Shown here: positions 33,729 to 42,373 of the stretch, piece after piece | How positions within the stretch are numbered: the stretch's first letter is position 1 | Layout: each line of letters opens with the position of its first letter | NCBI GenBank assembly: GCA_017395635.1 | Contig: JAFQOE010000037.1 | Coordinates: 62,001 to 126,000 of the forward strand | Length of the DNA: 64,000 bases | Reading direction: 5' to 3' | Origin: Lachnospiraceae bacterium | Lineage (GTDB): Bacteria; Bacillota; Clostridia; Lachnospirales; Lachnospiraceae | The notes under the pieces: model-generated | The model's database searches: none | Told to the model about the DNA's origin: nothing | Seen by the model: the letters and a program-made list of their open reading frames with translations, nothing else | Program-made: the position numbers and the translations under genes

Positions 33729-34331
33729 ATGGAGAGAGAATATAAGGAATATGACAGTTCATTTTTTGCGATGTTATCTCGTATGAAGTATATTAATCGT
33801 TGGGCATTAATGCGCAATTCGTATCCGGAGAATATTAGTGAGCATTCTTTAGAAGTTGGAATGATTGCTCATGTTCTTGCAGTGATTAGTAATAAAAAAT
33901 ATGGTAATCATTTAAATGCAGAGAGGGCGGCGTTAATCGGAATGTATCATGACTGTACGGAAATTATTACGGGTGATATGCCGACGCCTATTAAGTATTA
34001 TAATAGGGACACGGTGGAAGCATATAAGTATGTGGAGGAGCAGGCGGCAAAAGATTTGCTGGATATGTTGCCGGATTATTTGCGAGATGAGTATGAAGCT
34101 ATTTTGTTTCCGAAAGAGGAGGAAGAATATCTTTGGAAGTTGGTTAAGGCTGCAGATCGCTTGTCTGCGTATATCAAGTGTATTGAAGAAGAGAAAGCGG
34201 GAAATCGGGAATTTGCCAATGCTAAGTCTTCGGTATATGCAAAGCTAACGGAGATGGATATTCCGGAAGTTAGAGATTTTGTTCGTGATTTTGTGGAAGC
34301 ATATAAAAAGACGTTGGATGAATTAAAGTGA
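33729..34331 (+). CDS. yfbR: HD-domain 5'-deoxynucleotidase (YfbR family)
   Basis: A 200-residue HD phosphohydrolase. It shows the YfbR patterns RMKYINRWALMRNSYPENISEHSLEVGMIAHVL, the metal-binding YHDCTEIITGDMPTPIKY and KAADRLSAYIKC. The family removes phosphate from deoxynucleoside 5'-monophosphates in nucleotide salvage. ATG 33729 follows GGAGAGGG; an in-frame start at 33672 would need an implausible leader and no site. The gene lies about 66 bp after the J-domain gene. Confidence 0.9.
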   Translation: MEREYKEYDSSFFAMLSRMKYINRWALMRNSYPENISEHSLEVGMIAHVLAVISNKKYGNHLNAERAALIGMYHDCTEIITGDMPTPIKYYNRDTVEAYKYVEEQAAKDLLDMLPDYLRDEYEAILFPKEEEEYLWKLVKAADRLSAYIKCIEEEKAGNREFANAKSSVYAKLTEMDIPEVRDFVRDFVEAYKKTLDELK

Positions 34332-34394
34332 TTGGGTTAAGGAATGAATTGGAAATGGATGAAGCAAAACATTCCAATCGTTCTAGAATTAGCA

Positions 34395-34423
34395 TAGACA
34401 TATTTTGTAAAAAAAGGTATAAT
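34395..34423 (+). promoter_or_regulatory. promoter of glgA-serS
   Basis: TAGACA (34395-34400), 17-bp spacer, consensus TATAAT (34418-34423). It lies about 100 bp before glgA, leaving a moderate leader without an obvious riboswitch. Confidence 0.7.
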
Positions 34424-34523
34424 CATATAAATGGAGAGTTATGGGTGTTTGGATGCATAATATGCATGCACTATATTGTTCTATTGGTTTGTATTGAGAT
34501 TATGATGATGGAGGGTATTAGTT

Positions 34524-35975
34524 ATGAAGAATATTTTATTTGTAGCATCAGAATGTGTCCCTTTTATTAAAACAGGTGGTTTGGCGGACGTTGTAGGTGC
34601 ATTGCCTAAGATGTTTCCGAAAGAGGAATATGATGTCCGTGTTGTAATTCCGAATTACACATGTATTCCTTGGGAATATAGAGAGAAGTTCCAGTATGTA
34701 CATCATTTTTACATGGATTTAGGTCAGCGTTTTGAAAATGTACATGTTGGTATCATGACAATGGAGATGGAAGGAATTAAGTATTATTTCATTGATAATG
34801 AATATTACTTTTCGGGATGGTCTCCATACGGAACAATTCGTTTCGATATCGAGAAATTTACATTCTTTAGTAAAGCAGCTTTGGCAATCTTGCCGGTTAT
34901 TAATTTTAAGCCGGATGTGATTCACTGTCATGACTGGCAAGCTGGTTTGGTTCCTGTATATTTGCATACGCTTTACAGAGAGAATCCGTTTTTCTATGGA
35001 ACTAAGACTATTATGACAGTTCATAACTTGAAGTTTCAGGGTGTTTGGGATGTGAAGACATTTAAGCACATATCAGGACTTCCGGATTATGTATTTACAC
35101 CGGATCGTATGGAGTTCTTCAAAGACGGTAATATGTTGAAAGCCGGAATGATTTATTCAGATTATATCACTACTGTGAGTGACACCTATGCCGGAGAGAT
35201 TCAGACACCGGAATATGGAGAGAATTTGGATGATGTATTGCGTTTCCATAATCAGAAACTTTGTGGTATTGTGAATGGTATTGATTATGATGTATACAAT
35301 CCTAATAAGGATGAGAAGCTATACAAACAATACAATGTTCGCAGTTACAAGAAGGGCAAATCTATCAATAAAATGGAGCTTCAGAAAGAACTTGGATTAC
35401 CGGTGGATGAGAATAAGTATATGATTGGTATTATTTCTCGTCTAACAGACCAGAAAGGTTTGGATTTGATTGATTGGGTAATGGAAGGTATTGTGGATCC
35501 GTATGTACAGCTTGTGGTAATCGGTACTGGCGAAGCCAGGTATGAGAATATGTTTAAGCATTATCAGTGGGTATATTCAGATAGGGTTTCAGCTAATATT
35601 TATTATAATGATGAGAGAGCACACAGATTGTATGCTGCTGCTGATGCAATGCTTATGCCATCAAGGTTTGAGCCGTGTGGATTGACACAGTTGATTTCAC
35701 TTCGGTATGGAACTGTACCGATTGTTAGAGAAACAGGTGGATTGAGAGATACAGTTGTTCCGTATAACGAGTATGAAGGAACCGGTACCGGATTCTCATT
35801 TGCTAATTATAATGCAGAAGAGATGTTAAAGGTTATTAATTATTCAAAAGAAATCTATTTCGATCACAGAGAAGATTGGAATAAGATGGTAGTGAGAGGA
35901 ATGAAGGAAGACTTCTCATGGGATAAATCTGCAGTGAAATATATGCAGTTATATGATAAAGTTTTAGGATATTAA
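34524..35975 (+). CDS. glgA: glycogen synthase (ADP-glucose)
   Basis: A 483-residue GT5 glycosyltransferase. The N-terminal MKNILFVASECVPFIKTGGLADVVGALP includes the KTGGL loop (K16) that binds ADP-glucose. The central HCHDWQAGLVP and the C-terminal SRFEPCGLTQLISLRYGTVPIVRETGGLRDTV are diagnostic. It elongates alpha-1,4-glucan in storage glycogen. GGAGG precedes the ATG. The gene is followed after 13 bp by serS. The other glg genes are not in the window. Confidence 0.95.
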   Translation: MKNILFVASECVPFIKTGGLADVVGALPKMFPKEEYDVRVVIPNYTCIPWEYREKFQYVHHFYMDLGQRFENVHVGIMTMEMEGIKYYFIDNEYYFSGWSPYGTIRFDIEKFTFFSKAALAILPVINFKPDVIHCHDWQAGLVPVYLHTLYRENPFFYGTKTIMTVHNLKFQGVWDVKTFKHISGLPDYVFTPDRMEFFKDGNMLKAGMIYSDYITTVSDTYAGEIQTPEYGENLDDVLRFHNQKLCGIVNGIDYDVYNPNKDEKLYKQYNVRSYKKGKSINKMELQKELGLPVDENKYMIGIISRLTDQKGLDLIDWVMEGIVDPYVQLVVIGTGEARYENMFKHYQWVYSDRVSANIYYNDERAHRLYAAADAMLMPSRFEPCGLTQLISLRYGTVPIVRETGGLRDTVVPYNEYEGTGTGFSFANYNAEEMLKVINYSKEIYFDHREDWNKMVVRGMKEDFSWDKSAVKYMQLYDKVLGY

Positions 35976-35988
35976 GAGGAGAGAGAAC

Positions 35989-37266
35989 ATGATCGACATC
36001 AAATTTTTACGCGAGAATCCTGACGTTGTAAAGCAGAACATCAAGAATAAGTTTCAGGATGATAAGTTACCTTTAGTAGACGAAGTGATTGAACTAGACG
36101 CCAAGAGCCGTGAGGCGAAGGGGAAAGCAGACGCACTTCGTGCTGACCGTAATAAGATTTCGAAACAGATTGGTGCTTTGATGGCGCAGGGTAAGAAAGA
36201 AGAAGCAGAGGAAACGAAGAGGCTTGTAACAGAACGTTCTGCAGAGTTGGCTGCTTTAGAGGAGCAGGAGAAGGAATTACAGGAAAAGATTACCAATATT
36301 ATGATGGTAATTCCTAATATTATTGATCCTTCTGTTCCAATCGGTAAAGATGACAGTGAGAATGTTGAGATTCAGAAATATGGTGAACCGTTGGTTCCTG
36401 ATTTTGAAGTTCCATATCATACAGAGATTATGGAAAAGTTTGACGGAATTGATTTGGATGCAGCGGGTAAGGTTGCAGGTAATGGTTTTTATTATTTAAT
36501 GGGAGATATTGCAAGATTACATTCAGCAATTATTTCTTATGCAAGAGATTTCATGATTGACAGAGGATTTACTTATTGTATTCCTCCATTTATGATTCGC
36601 TCTAACGTAGTAACGGGAGTGATGAGTTTTGCTGAGATGGATGCTATGATGTATAAGATTGAAGGAGAAGATTTATACTTAATCGGTACAAGTGAGCATT
36701 CGATGATTGGTAAATTTATAGATACAATTATTAAGGAAGATCAGTTGCCAAAGACACTTACAAGTTATTCTCCTTGTTTCCGTAAGGAAAAGGGTGCGCA
36801 CGGTATTGAGGAGAGAGGCGTATATCGTATTCACCAGTTTGAGAAACAGGAAATGATCGTTGTATGTAAGCCGGAAGAAAGCCCAATGTGGTTTGAAAAA
36901 TTATGGCAGAATACAGTAGATTTGTTCCGAACATTAGATATTCCGGTTCGTACATTAGAGTGCTGTTCAGGAGATTTGGCAGATCTTAAAGTGAAGTCTA
37001 TTGATGTTGAAGCATGGTCACCACGTCAGAAAAAGTACTTCGAGGTTGGAAGTTGTTCGAATTTAGGAGATGCACAGGCAAGACGTCTTAAGATTCGTGT
37101 AGATGCTGCGGATGGAAAGTATTATGCGCATACATTGAATAATACAGTAGTAGCACCACCACGTATGTTGATTGCGTTCTTAGAGAACAATCTGAATGAA
37201 GATGGAAGTGTGAATATTCCGGAAGCATTACGTCCGTATATGGGTGGTAAGGATAAGATTCAGTAA
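35989..37266 (+). CDS. serS: seryl-tRNA synthetase
   Basis: A 425-residue class II synthetase: an N-terminal coiled-coil arm (about 25-110, alternating KEAEETKRL-type helices) that contacts the tRNA long arm, motif 2 (SPCFRKEKGAHGIEERGVYRIHQFEKQEM) and motif 3 (NNTVVAPPRMLIAFLENN). It charges tRNA-Ser. It begins 13 bp after glgA, so no room exists for a T-box leader of its own. This differs from many Firmicutes, where serS is T-box controlled. The DUF975 gene follows. Confidence 0.95.
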   Translation: MIDIKFLRENPDVVKQNIKNKFQDDKLPLVDEVIELDAKSREAKGKADALRADRNKISKQIGALMAQGKKEEAEETKRLVTERSAELAALEEQEKELQEKITNIMMVIPNIIDPSVPIGKDDSENVEIQKYGEPLVPDFEVPYHTEIMEKFDGIDLDAAGKVAGNGFYYLMGDIARLHSAIISYARDFMIDRGFTYCIPPFMIRSNVVTGVMSFAEMDAMMYKIEGEDLYLIGTSEHSMIGKFIDTIIKEDQLPKTLTSYSPCFRKEKGAHGIEERGVYRIHQFEKQEMIVVCKPEESPMWFEKLWQNTVDLFRTLDIPVRTLECCSGDLADLKVKSIDVEAWSPRQKKYFEVGSCSNLGDAQARRLKIRVDAADGKYYAHTLNNTVVAPPRMLIAFLENNLNEDGSVNIPEALRPYMGGKDKIQ

Positions 37267-37304
37267 TATGGATATATATGCAAAAGCGAAAGGAGTATAG
37301 GATT

Positions 37305-37886
37305 ATGTCTAACTCGGAGTTTAGAGCACGTGCAAGAGAGCAGTTAGATGGTAATATTTTTTCTGAGAAATGGTTAATGGCAATAGCAGCTTGTTTTATC
37401 GTAAGTTCACTTAGTACGATTGCTGGTAGTGTTATTCCATATATAGGAGCTCTGCTTGTTGTAGGACCTTTGTCTTATGGGCTTTCATATGTTTTTTTGA
37501 ATCAGGCTCGTAATGGTCAATCAATTAATTTGGGAGATTTATTCAAAGGATTTAACGAAGATTTACTTCAAAATTTCTTGCTTGGTTTGATGATTTCTAT
37601 CTTTACGTATTTGTGGTCAATGTTATTTGTAATTCCAGGTATTATCAAAGCGTATTCTTATTCAATGGCTTATTACATCAAAGTAGATAATCCGACTTGG
37701 GGATGGAAAGATTGCATTGATGAGAGTCGTAAAAAGATGGATGGTCATAAGATGGAATTGTTTATATTAGACCTAAGCTTTATTGGATGGATTCTTCTAG
37801 GTTCTTTGCTATGTGGTTTTGGTGTTCTTTGGGTTGTGCCATATATGAATGCATCACACGCACATTTTTATGAAACAATTCGTTAA
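37305..37886 (+). CDS. DUF975-family membrane protein
   Basis: A 193-residue protein starting MSNSEFRARAREQLDGNIFSEKWLMAIAACFI. The RARAREQL-type opening and the central VVGPLSYGLSYVFLNQAR plus IPGIIKAYSYSMAYYI are typical of DUF975. Four or five hydrophobic helices are predicted. ATG 37305 is preferred over 37278 because AAAGGAG lies about 10 bp upstream. The function is unknown. The gene ends at a strong hairpin shared with the convergent LysR gene. Confidence 0.85.
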   Translation: MSNSEFRARAREQLDGNIFSEKWLMAIAACFIVSSLSTIAGSVIPYIGALLVVGPLSYGLSYVFLNQARNGQSINLGDLFKGFNEDLLQNFLLGLMISIFTYLWSMLFVIPGIIKAYSYSMAYYIKVDNPTWGWKDCIDESRKKMDGHKMELFILDLSFIGWILLGSLLCGFGVLWVVPYMNASHAHFYETIR

Positions 37887-37901
37887 TGAATAATAATCTA
37901 A

Positions 37902-37942
37902 TACAAAAGCTTCGCCGTTGATAGTTGGCGAAGCTTTTGTAT
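37902..37942. terminator. bidirectional terminator between DUF975 and LysR genes
   Basis: TACAAAAGCTTCGCC (37902-37916) pairs perfectly with GGCGAAGCTTTTGTA (37927-37941). A- and T-rich arms allow use in both directions. Confidence 0.9.
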
Positions 37943-37967
37943 TTTCGGTTAGAAAATTATATTGAAA

Positions 37968-38846
37968 TTATTCTGTCATTTTCTTGAAATATTTTAGTAT
38001 GTGCTTATGCATAGTCTTTACAGCAGGAGCCATTGTATCCGTATTCAGTGCACATATACCGATGGTGCGATGCTCAGATGGTTTTAGCGGATACATATTT
38101 ACATCATAGGGAATATTTTGCATGACAAGACGGGGCATAATGCAGACTCCTAATCCTGCTGCTACCATAGCAATGGTGCTTAAATCATCCACGACATGGC
38201 AGGAAGAGTGGATGGAAAGCTGATATTTTCCAAAAAGATTCTGGATATCAGCATCGGTACTTTCACGTTGGGAAACAAATCGTTGTTTCGCTAGTTCTTC
38301 TAATGCAATATATCTTTTGTTTTTTGGGCGGAAATTCTTAGGTGCAACACAAAGGAGTTCGTCTTCATATAACGCAATAATTGGTAAGTCTTTACAACTT
38401 GATTCAGAAAGAAATCCCAAATCGACCACACCGGTCTTGATCCAATTATATACATCTTCATAGGTTCCCTGGTATATCTTTATTTCAATATTGGGATGAA
38501 GTTTGGAAAAACTGGTCACTAAATCCGGTATAAAATTATTGCACACAGAAGAGAAAGTACCAATCTTAACAGAACCATGTGTCAATCCGTTAAATTCCAA
38601 AATTGCCTGTTGAAGTTTTGCGTCACTATTCAATACAGTTAAAATATAGGGTTGCAGATTTTCACCGTAACTGGTAAGGGTAACACCGTTCTTGTTGCGA
38701 TTAAATAGTGGAAATCCCAATTCTTTTTCTGCTGTGGAAACAGCATGGCTGATAGCAGAAGGAGTAAGATTTAATACTTCTGCTGCACGCTGAAAGCTTC
38801 CTTGTTCTACAACTGTTTGAAAAATCTGATATGCCAATAATGTCAT
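37968..38846 (-). CDS. LysR-family transcriptional regulator
   Basis: A 292-residue LTTR. The N-terminal winged HTH reads YQIFQTVVEQGSFQRAAEVLNLTPSAISHAVSTAEKELGFPLFNR. The C-terminal effector domain begins near residue 85 (HGSVKIGTFSSVCNNFIPDLV). ATG 38846 is chosen because AAGGAG lies about 8 bp upstream and 4 bp separate it from the stop of the AAA gene; a longer frame from 38876 would overlap that gene. Co-transcription with the AAA protein is likely. The target is unknown, since the regulator does not diverge from another operon as LTTRs often do. Confidence 0.88.
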   Translation of the reverse strand: MTLLAYQIFQTVVEQGSFQRAAEVLNLTPSAISHAVSTAEKELGFPLFNRNKNGVTLTSYGENLQPYILTVLNSDAKLQQAILEFNGLTHGSVKIGTFSSVCNNFIPDLVTSFSKLHPNIEIKIYQGTYEDVYNWIKTGVVDLGFLSESSCKDLPIIALYEDELLCVAPKNFRPKNKRYIALEELAKQRFVSQRESTDADIQNLFGKYQLSIHSSCHVVDDLSTIAMVAAGLGVCIMPRLVMQNIPYDVNMYPLKPSEHRTIGICALNTDTMAPAVKTMHKHILKYFKKMTE

Positions 38847-38850
38847 ATAA

Positions 38851-40305
38851 TTACTCCTTGTTGAAAATATGTGCAAGATCTGCCGGTTTCAATGTCATTA
38901 ATGCATCTGCATCTGTAATGTTTTCTTCTAATAAACGATTTGCCTGAGCAGATATGGCGATGTCTAAGAAGTTTCTTACATCTCTGGCATTACCAAAGTA
39001 TTTGTCTGCATTTTGTACATATAATGCTAATTGCTCTTTTAGATAAGAACTTCCTTCTGTGCTTAGCACATAATCGTTGCTCTTACAAAAACGAAGGAAT
39101 ATATCATATAAATCATCAGCGGTATAGTCAGGAAAATGAATTGTTTTCTGAAAACGTGACTTTAAACCGGGGTTGGATTTTACAAAATTGTCCATAAGAT
39201 CAGGATATCCGGCAACAATGACAATTAAGTCGTCACGGTTATCCTCCATACCTTTAACAAGAGTATCTATCGCTTCCTGTCCGAAGTCACCGCCTTGGGT
39301 TTCATTGGAAAGAGAATAAGCTTCGTCAATAAATAATACACCACCCTTAGCTCTGTCAATTACTTCTTTTACTTTGATAGCAGTTTGTCCCATGTAGGCA
39401 GCAACCATTCCGGAACGATCTACTTCTACCATGTGGCCTTTTGATAAAATGCCAAGTGAACTGTATATTTGAGATAGAAGACGGGCAACGGTAGTCTTAC
39501 CGGTTCCTGGATTTCCGGTGAATACAAAGTGTTTCGTAACAGAAGGAGCTTTTAATCCGTTTTTGGTACGAATTTCAACTATTTTTAATAGGTTGATTAA
39601 GTTTTTAACTTCTTCTTTAACGGACGCTAAACCAATTAAAGATTCCAGTTCATTCAACAAAGAATCTAAGTCGGCCATTGTTTTATCGTTTTCAATTATG
39701 GTACCTACGAATGGAATATCGTTATTCGGTGCTTCATTGACTTGTTTTTCTTCTTTTGATTTTAGTTTAAATGGAATGCTATCCGGTCTATGTGGTGCAA
39801 CACCACCACTTTTGGTATAGGATCGAACAGCGTTTTCTAACATGAAACGGTAGCGTGTGAGTTGGTTAACTTCTTTTTCGTCTACATTTTTACAGCTGGA
39901 TAAGAAGTCTTCACCTATCATCTGAAAGGTTAATATATACAACTTTTTAATATCATAGTATTTGGATTGATGAACGATTAATTCGTCATTTGCAAAATCC
40001 AGGAAATAACGCAGGGATGCAGGTGGTTGATTGAGAAAATCATCACGAACAATTCTGCTACTGGCAGCAAAGGATTTCATTGTGTCGCTGTCAAAAGTAT
40101 ATCCAAAGGATTTGTTGATATAACGAATTTCGTCTTTTGCAATGATATGGTCAGCGATAGTCAGGAAAATAAGAAAATCTCTTAAATCAATTCTTAATAG
40201 TTCGCTGACAGATATATCTTCCTGGGTATTCTTCATTAAGTATTTATCAATTTTCCTGGCAATGTCTAATGTATTATTATATACGTCTTGTGTTTCTGAA
40301 TTCAT
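38851..40305 (-). CDS. AAA+ ATPase of the CbxX/SpoVK family
   Basis: A 484-residue protein. A long helical N-terminal region (about 1-205) with no recognised domain precedes a single AAA+ module. Motifs are Walker A GNPGTGKTT (near 255), pore-like MVAAYMGQT, Walker B GVLFIDEAYSL and sensor region GNARDVRNFLD. The family includes SpoVK and CbxX, which remodel partner proteins. ATG 40305 has GAGGTG about 5 bp upstream on the minus strand. It lies just upstream of the LysR gene. The N-terminal half probably defines its partner, which cannot be guessed. Confidence 0.85.
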   Translation of the reverse strand: MNSETQDVYNNTLDIARKIDKYLMKNTQEDISVSELLRIDLRDFLIFLTIADHIIAKDEIRYINKSFGYTFDSDTMKSFAASSRIVRDDFLNQPPASLRYFLDFANDELIVHQSKYYDIKKLYILTFQMIGEDFLSSCKNVDEKEVNQLTRYRFMLENAVRSYTKSGGVAPHRPDSIPFKLKSKEEKQVNEAPNNDIPFVGTIIENDKTMADLDSLLNELESLIGLASVKEEVKNLINLLKIVEIRTKNGLKAPSVTKHFVFTGNPGTGKTTVARLLSQIYSSLGILSKGHMVEVDRSGMVAAYMGQTAIKVKEVIDRAKGGVLFIDEAYSLSNETQGGDFGQEAIDTLVKGMEDNRDDLIVIVAGYPDLMDNFVKSNPGLKSRFQKTIHFPDYTADDLYDIFLRFCKSNDYVLSTEGSSYLKEQLALYVQNADKYFGNARDVRNFLDIAISAQANRLLEENITDADALMTLKPADLAHIFNKE

Positions 40306-40414
40306 TCGTCCACCTCTCATTCTTCTATAAAAGTTGCTTTAGTAGAATAATACCAAAAAAATGAGCTTCCATCAACCAAAGCTTGAAGAAAATTCATGTT
40401 TTGCAACTATATCA

Positions 40415-40443
40415 TTGTTTTTTTTGTGTTAAAAGAGTATACT
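40415..40443 (+). promoter_or_regulatory. promoter of the AI-2E-type transporter gene
   Basis: TTGTTT (40415-40420), 17-bp spacer, TATACT (40438-40443), 51 bp before the start codon. Confidence 0.6.
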
Positions 40444-40493
40444 AATCTCACTTGTGGCTTATTGATAATCTGTATATAAACAGGAGGTTTTAA

Positions 40494-41753
40494 ATGAAAG
40501 ATTTAGCTTATAGGAAGTTTCTAAAATATGGTATTACAGTAGCTGTATTGGTTTTGCTGGTTATGAATTTTACAACAGTAGTCGGATGGTGCAATACCTT
40601 ATTTTCAGTTGCATATCCGTTGACATTAGGATGTGTCATTGCATATATTTTAAATATTTTGATGGTGCGTTTAGAAAAATTGTATTTCCCTAAAAGTACC
40701 AAAAAGATTGTAGTGAAAACGAGACGCGGAGTATGTATCGTGTTGTCTCTTACGCTTTTGGTTATGATTGTGATTTTTGTGTTGTATTTAGTGATTCCAC
40801 AGGTTGTTGATTGCTTTGTTGTCATTTCGAAAGATGTACCGGGCGTAATACAAAATGTATGGGATTTTTTGGTTGAGCATTCCGACCAGATACCGGCCTT
40901 ACAGGAGCAACTTACAAGTCTGGAATTAGACTGGGGTGGAATTATTAATAAAGTAACATCCGGATTGATGTCCGGTACGAAGGGAATTCTGTCTTCTGCA
41001 ACGACGCTTGTCGGTTCCTTCTTTGGAGCAGTTACCAATGGTGTGATTGCTTTGATTTTTAGTATGTATGTCTTAATCTGTAAGGAAGAAATAGCAGGTC
41101 GTTGTAATCGTGTTATGAAAGCATTTATGAAAACAGAAGTGTATGACAAGACAATTTATGTCTTGGATGTCGTACATAAGAGTTTTTCTAATTTCTTTGT
41201 AGGACAGGCAACAGAAGCAGTAATTCTTGGAACACTTTGTACAATTGGTATGTGGATTATCCGAATCCCATATGCCGGTCCAATCGGAGCATTAGTTGGA
41301 TTGACAGCACTAATTCCGGTGTTTGGTGGATATATAGGTGCTGCATTAGGAGCATTTATGATTTTAACAGTAGATCCTAAGTTAGCATTGGTGTTTATTA
41401 TTTATTTGTTGATTTTACAGCAATTAGAAGGAAATCTTATTTATCCAAGAGTGGTGGGTTCTTCTATTGGGTTACCTGGTATTTGGGTGCTTGCAGCCAT
41501 TATGATTGGTAGTGGATTAGGTGGAGTTGTTGGAATGCTGGTTGGGGTTCCGATTTCAGCAGCAGCTTACAAGCTATTAAGAGATGCGACTGCAAAAAGA
41601 GAAGCAGAAAAAGGAATCGTTGTAGAGAGCATTGAAACACAGAAGAAAGAAGAGATACAAGACAAGCAACAACCAAGAGAAGAAAATAAGCAGAAGCAAA
41701 CGTTTACAAAAAAGGTTACAGATAAATCAAAAAGAAAAAATATTAAAAAATAA
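40494..41753 (+). CDS. AI-2E family transporter (YdiK/PerM-like)
   Basis: A 419-residue integral membrane protein with about eight helices, an N-terminal pair followed by a large loop (about 95-155), and a C-terminal bundle with the family patterns SNFFVGQATEAVILGTLCTIGMWI, PYAGPIGALVGLTALIPVFGGYIGA and LEGNLIYPRVVGSSIGLPGIWVL. The last 50 residues are basic and disordered (ending KKVTDKSKRKNIKK). The family includes autoinducer-2 exporters and Na+/H+ antiporters, so the substrate is uncertain. AGGAGG precedes the ATG. Confidence 0.88.
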   Translation: MKDLAYRKFLKYGITVAVLVLLVMNFTTVVGWCNTLFSVAYPLTLGCVIAYILNILMVRLEKLYFPKSTKKIVVKTRRGVCIVLSLTLLVMIVIFVLYLVIPQVVDCFVVISKDVPGVIQNVWDFLVEHSDQIPALQEQLTSLELDWGGIINKVTSGLMSGTKGILSSATTLVGSFFGAVTNGVIALIFSMYVLICKEEIAGRCNRVMKAFMKTEVYDKTIYVLDVVHKSFSNFFVGQATEAVILGTLCTIGMWIIRIPYAGPIGALVGLTALIPVFGGYIGAALGAFMILTVDPKLALVFIIYLLILQQLEGNLIYPRVVGSSIGLPGIWVLAAIMIGSGLGGVVGMLVGVPISAAAYKLLRDATAKREAEKGIVVESIETQKKEEIQDKQQPREENKQKQTFTKKVTDKSKRKNIKK

Positions 41754-41790
41754 AGTTTTTATGAAAAGATGAGTAATATAATTAAAGTTC

Positions 41791-41819
41791 TTGACAAATT
41801 TTATCGAAATTGGTAGATT
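41791..41819 (+). promoter_or_regulatory. promoter of the DUF5684 gene
   Basis: TTGACA (41791-41796), 17-bp spacer, TAGATT (41814-41819), 45 bp before the ATG. Confidence 0.6.
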
Positions 41820-41864
41820 ATTGCATGCAGTTAACTGCGAATTAAGAAGAGGGAGGATCACACG

Positions 41865-42248
41865 ATGTATTCAGATTATGGTTATGATTATGGCGCAGGT
41901 ACAGCTGCTTTAACAGCGTTTTATGGTATGTATAGCATTGTTGTTATAATAATTTCAGTGCTTTTGATTATTGGATTATGGAAGCTGTTTGTTAAAGCAG
42001 GAGAGCCGGGTTGGGCCGCAATTGTTCCGTTCTACAACTCATATGTATTATTCAAGATTGCGATGGGTAACGGATGGTTGTTCTTGCTAACCTTTATTCC
42101 ATGTGTGGGATTGATTGCACCTTTCGTTGCTTACTTTATGTTAGCGAAGAAGTTTGGTAAGGGTACCGGCTTTGGTGTTGGTTTGGTTTTATTGACACCA
42201 ATCTTCTTGTTAATGCTTGCATTTGGTGATGCTGAGTATGAAGGCTAA
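41865..42248 (+). CDS. DUF5684-family small membrane protein
   Basis: A 127-residue protein. A Tyr/Gly/Ala-rich extracellular start (MYSDYGYDYGAGTAAL) precedes a helix (about 25-42), then the family core GLWKLFVKAGEPGWAAIVPFYNSYVLFKIA, and two more helices. This matches my memory of DUF5684, a widespread Gram-positive family of unknown function, sometimes fused to signal peptidase or other surface proteins. GGGAGGA precedes the ATG. It is monocistronic, with promoter and terminator. Confidence 0.8.
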   Translation: MYSDYGYDYGAGTAALTAFYGMYSIVVIIISVLLIIGLWKLFVKAGEPGWAAIVPFYNSYVLFKIAMGNGWLFLLTFIPCVGLIAPFVAYFMLAKKFGKGTGFGVGLVLLTPIFLLMLAFGDAEYEG

Positions 42249-42267
42249 TCATTAAGAGATTGCATAG

Positions 42268-42297
42268 AAACTGCCTCGAAAGGGGCAGTTTTCTTTT
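42268..42297 (+). terminator. terminator of the DUF5684 gene
   Basis: AAACTGCC (42268-42275) pairs with GGCAGTTT (42284-42291), followed by TCTTTTT. Confidence 0.85.
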
Positions 42298-42373
42298 TAT
42301 GATAGATATAGGAAAGTGCTCTTTTCTACGAGGATGCGCAGATGACGCTTTGTTCTTATAGGAGATGAAAACA

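Noticed and set aside
34328-34570. 80-codon frame overlapping the glgA promoter and start
   Set aside because: It covers a consensus promoter and overlaps the true glgA start in another frame.
35976-35988. T-box riboswitch expected before serS
   Set aside because: Only 13 bp separate glgA and serS, so no leader can fit; the glgA leader (about 100 bp) shows no T-box core sequence.
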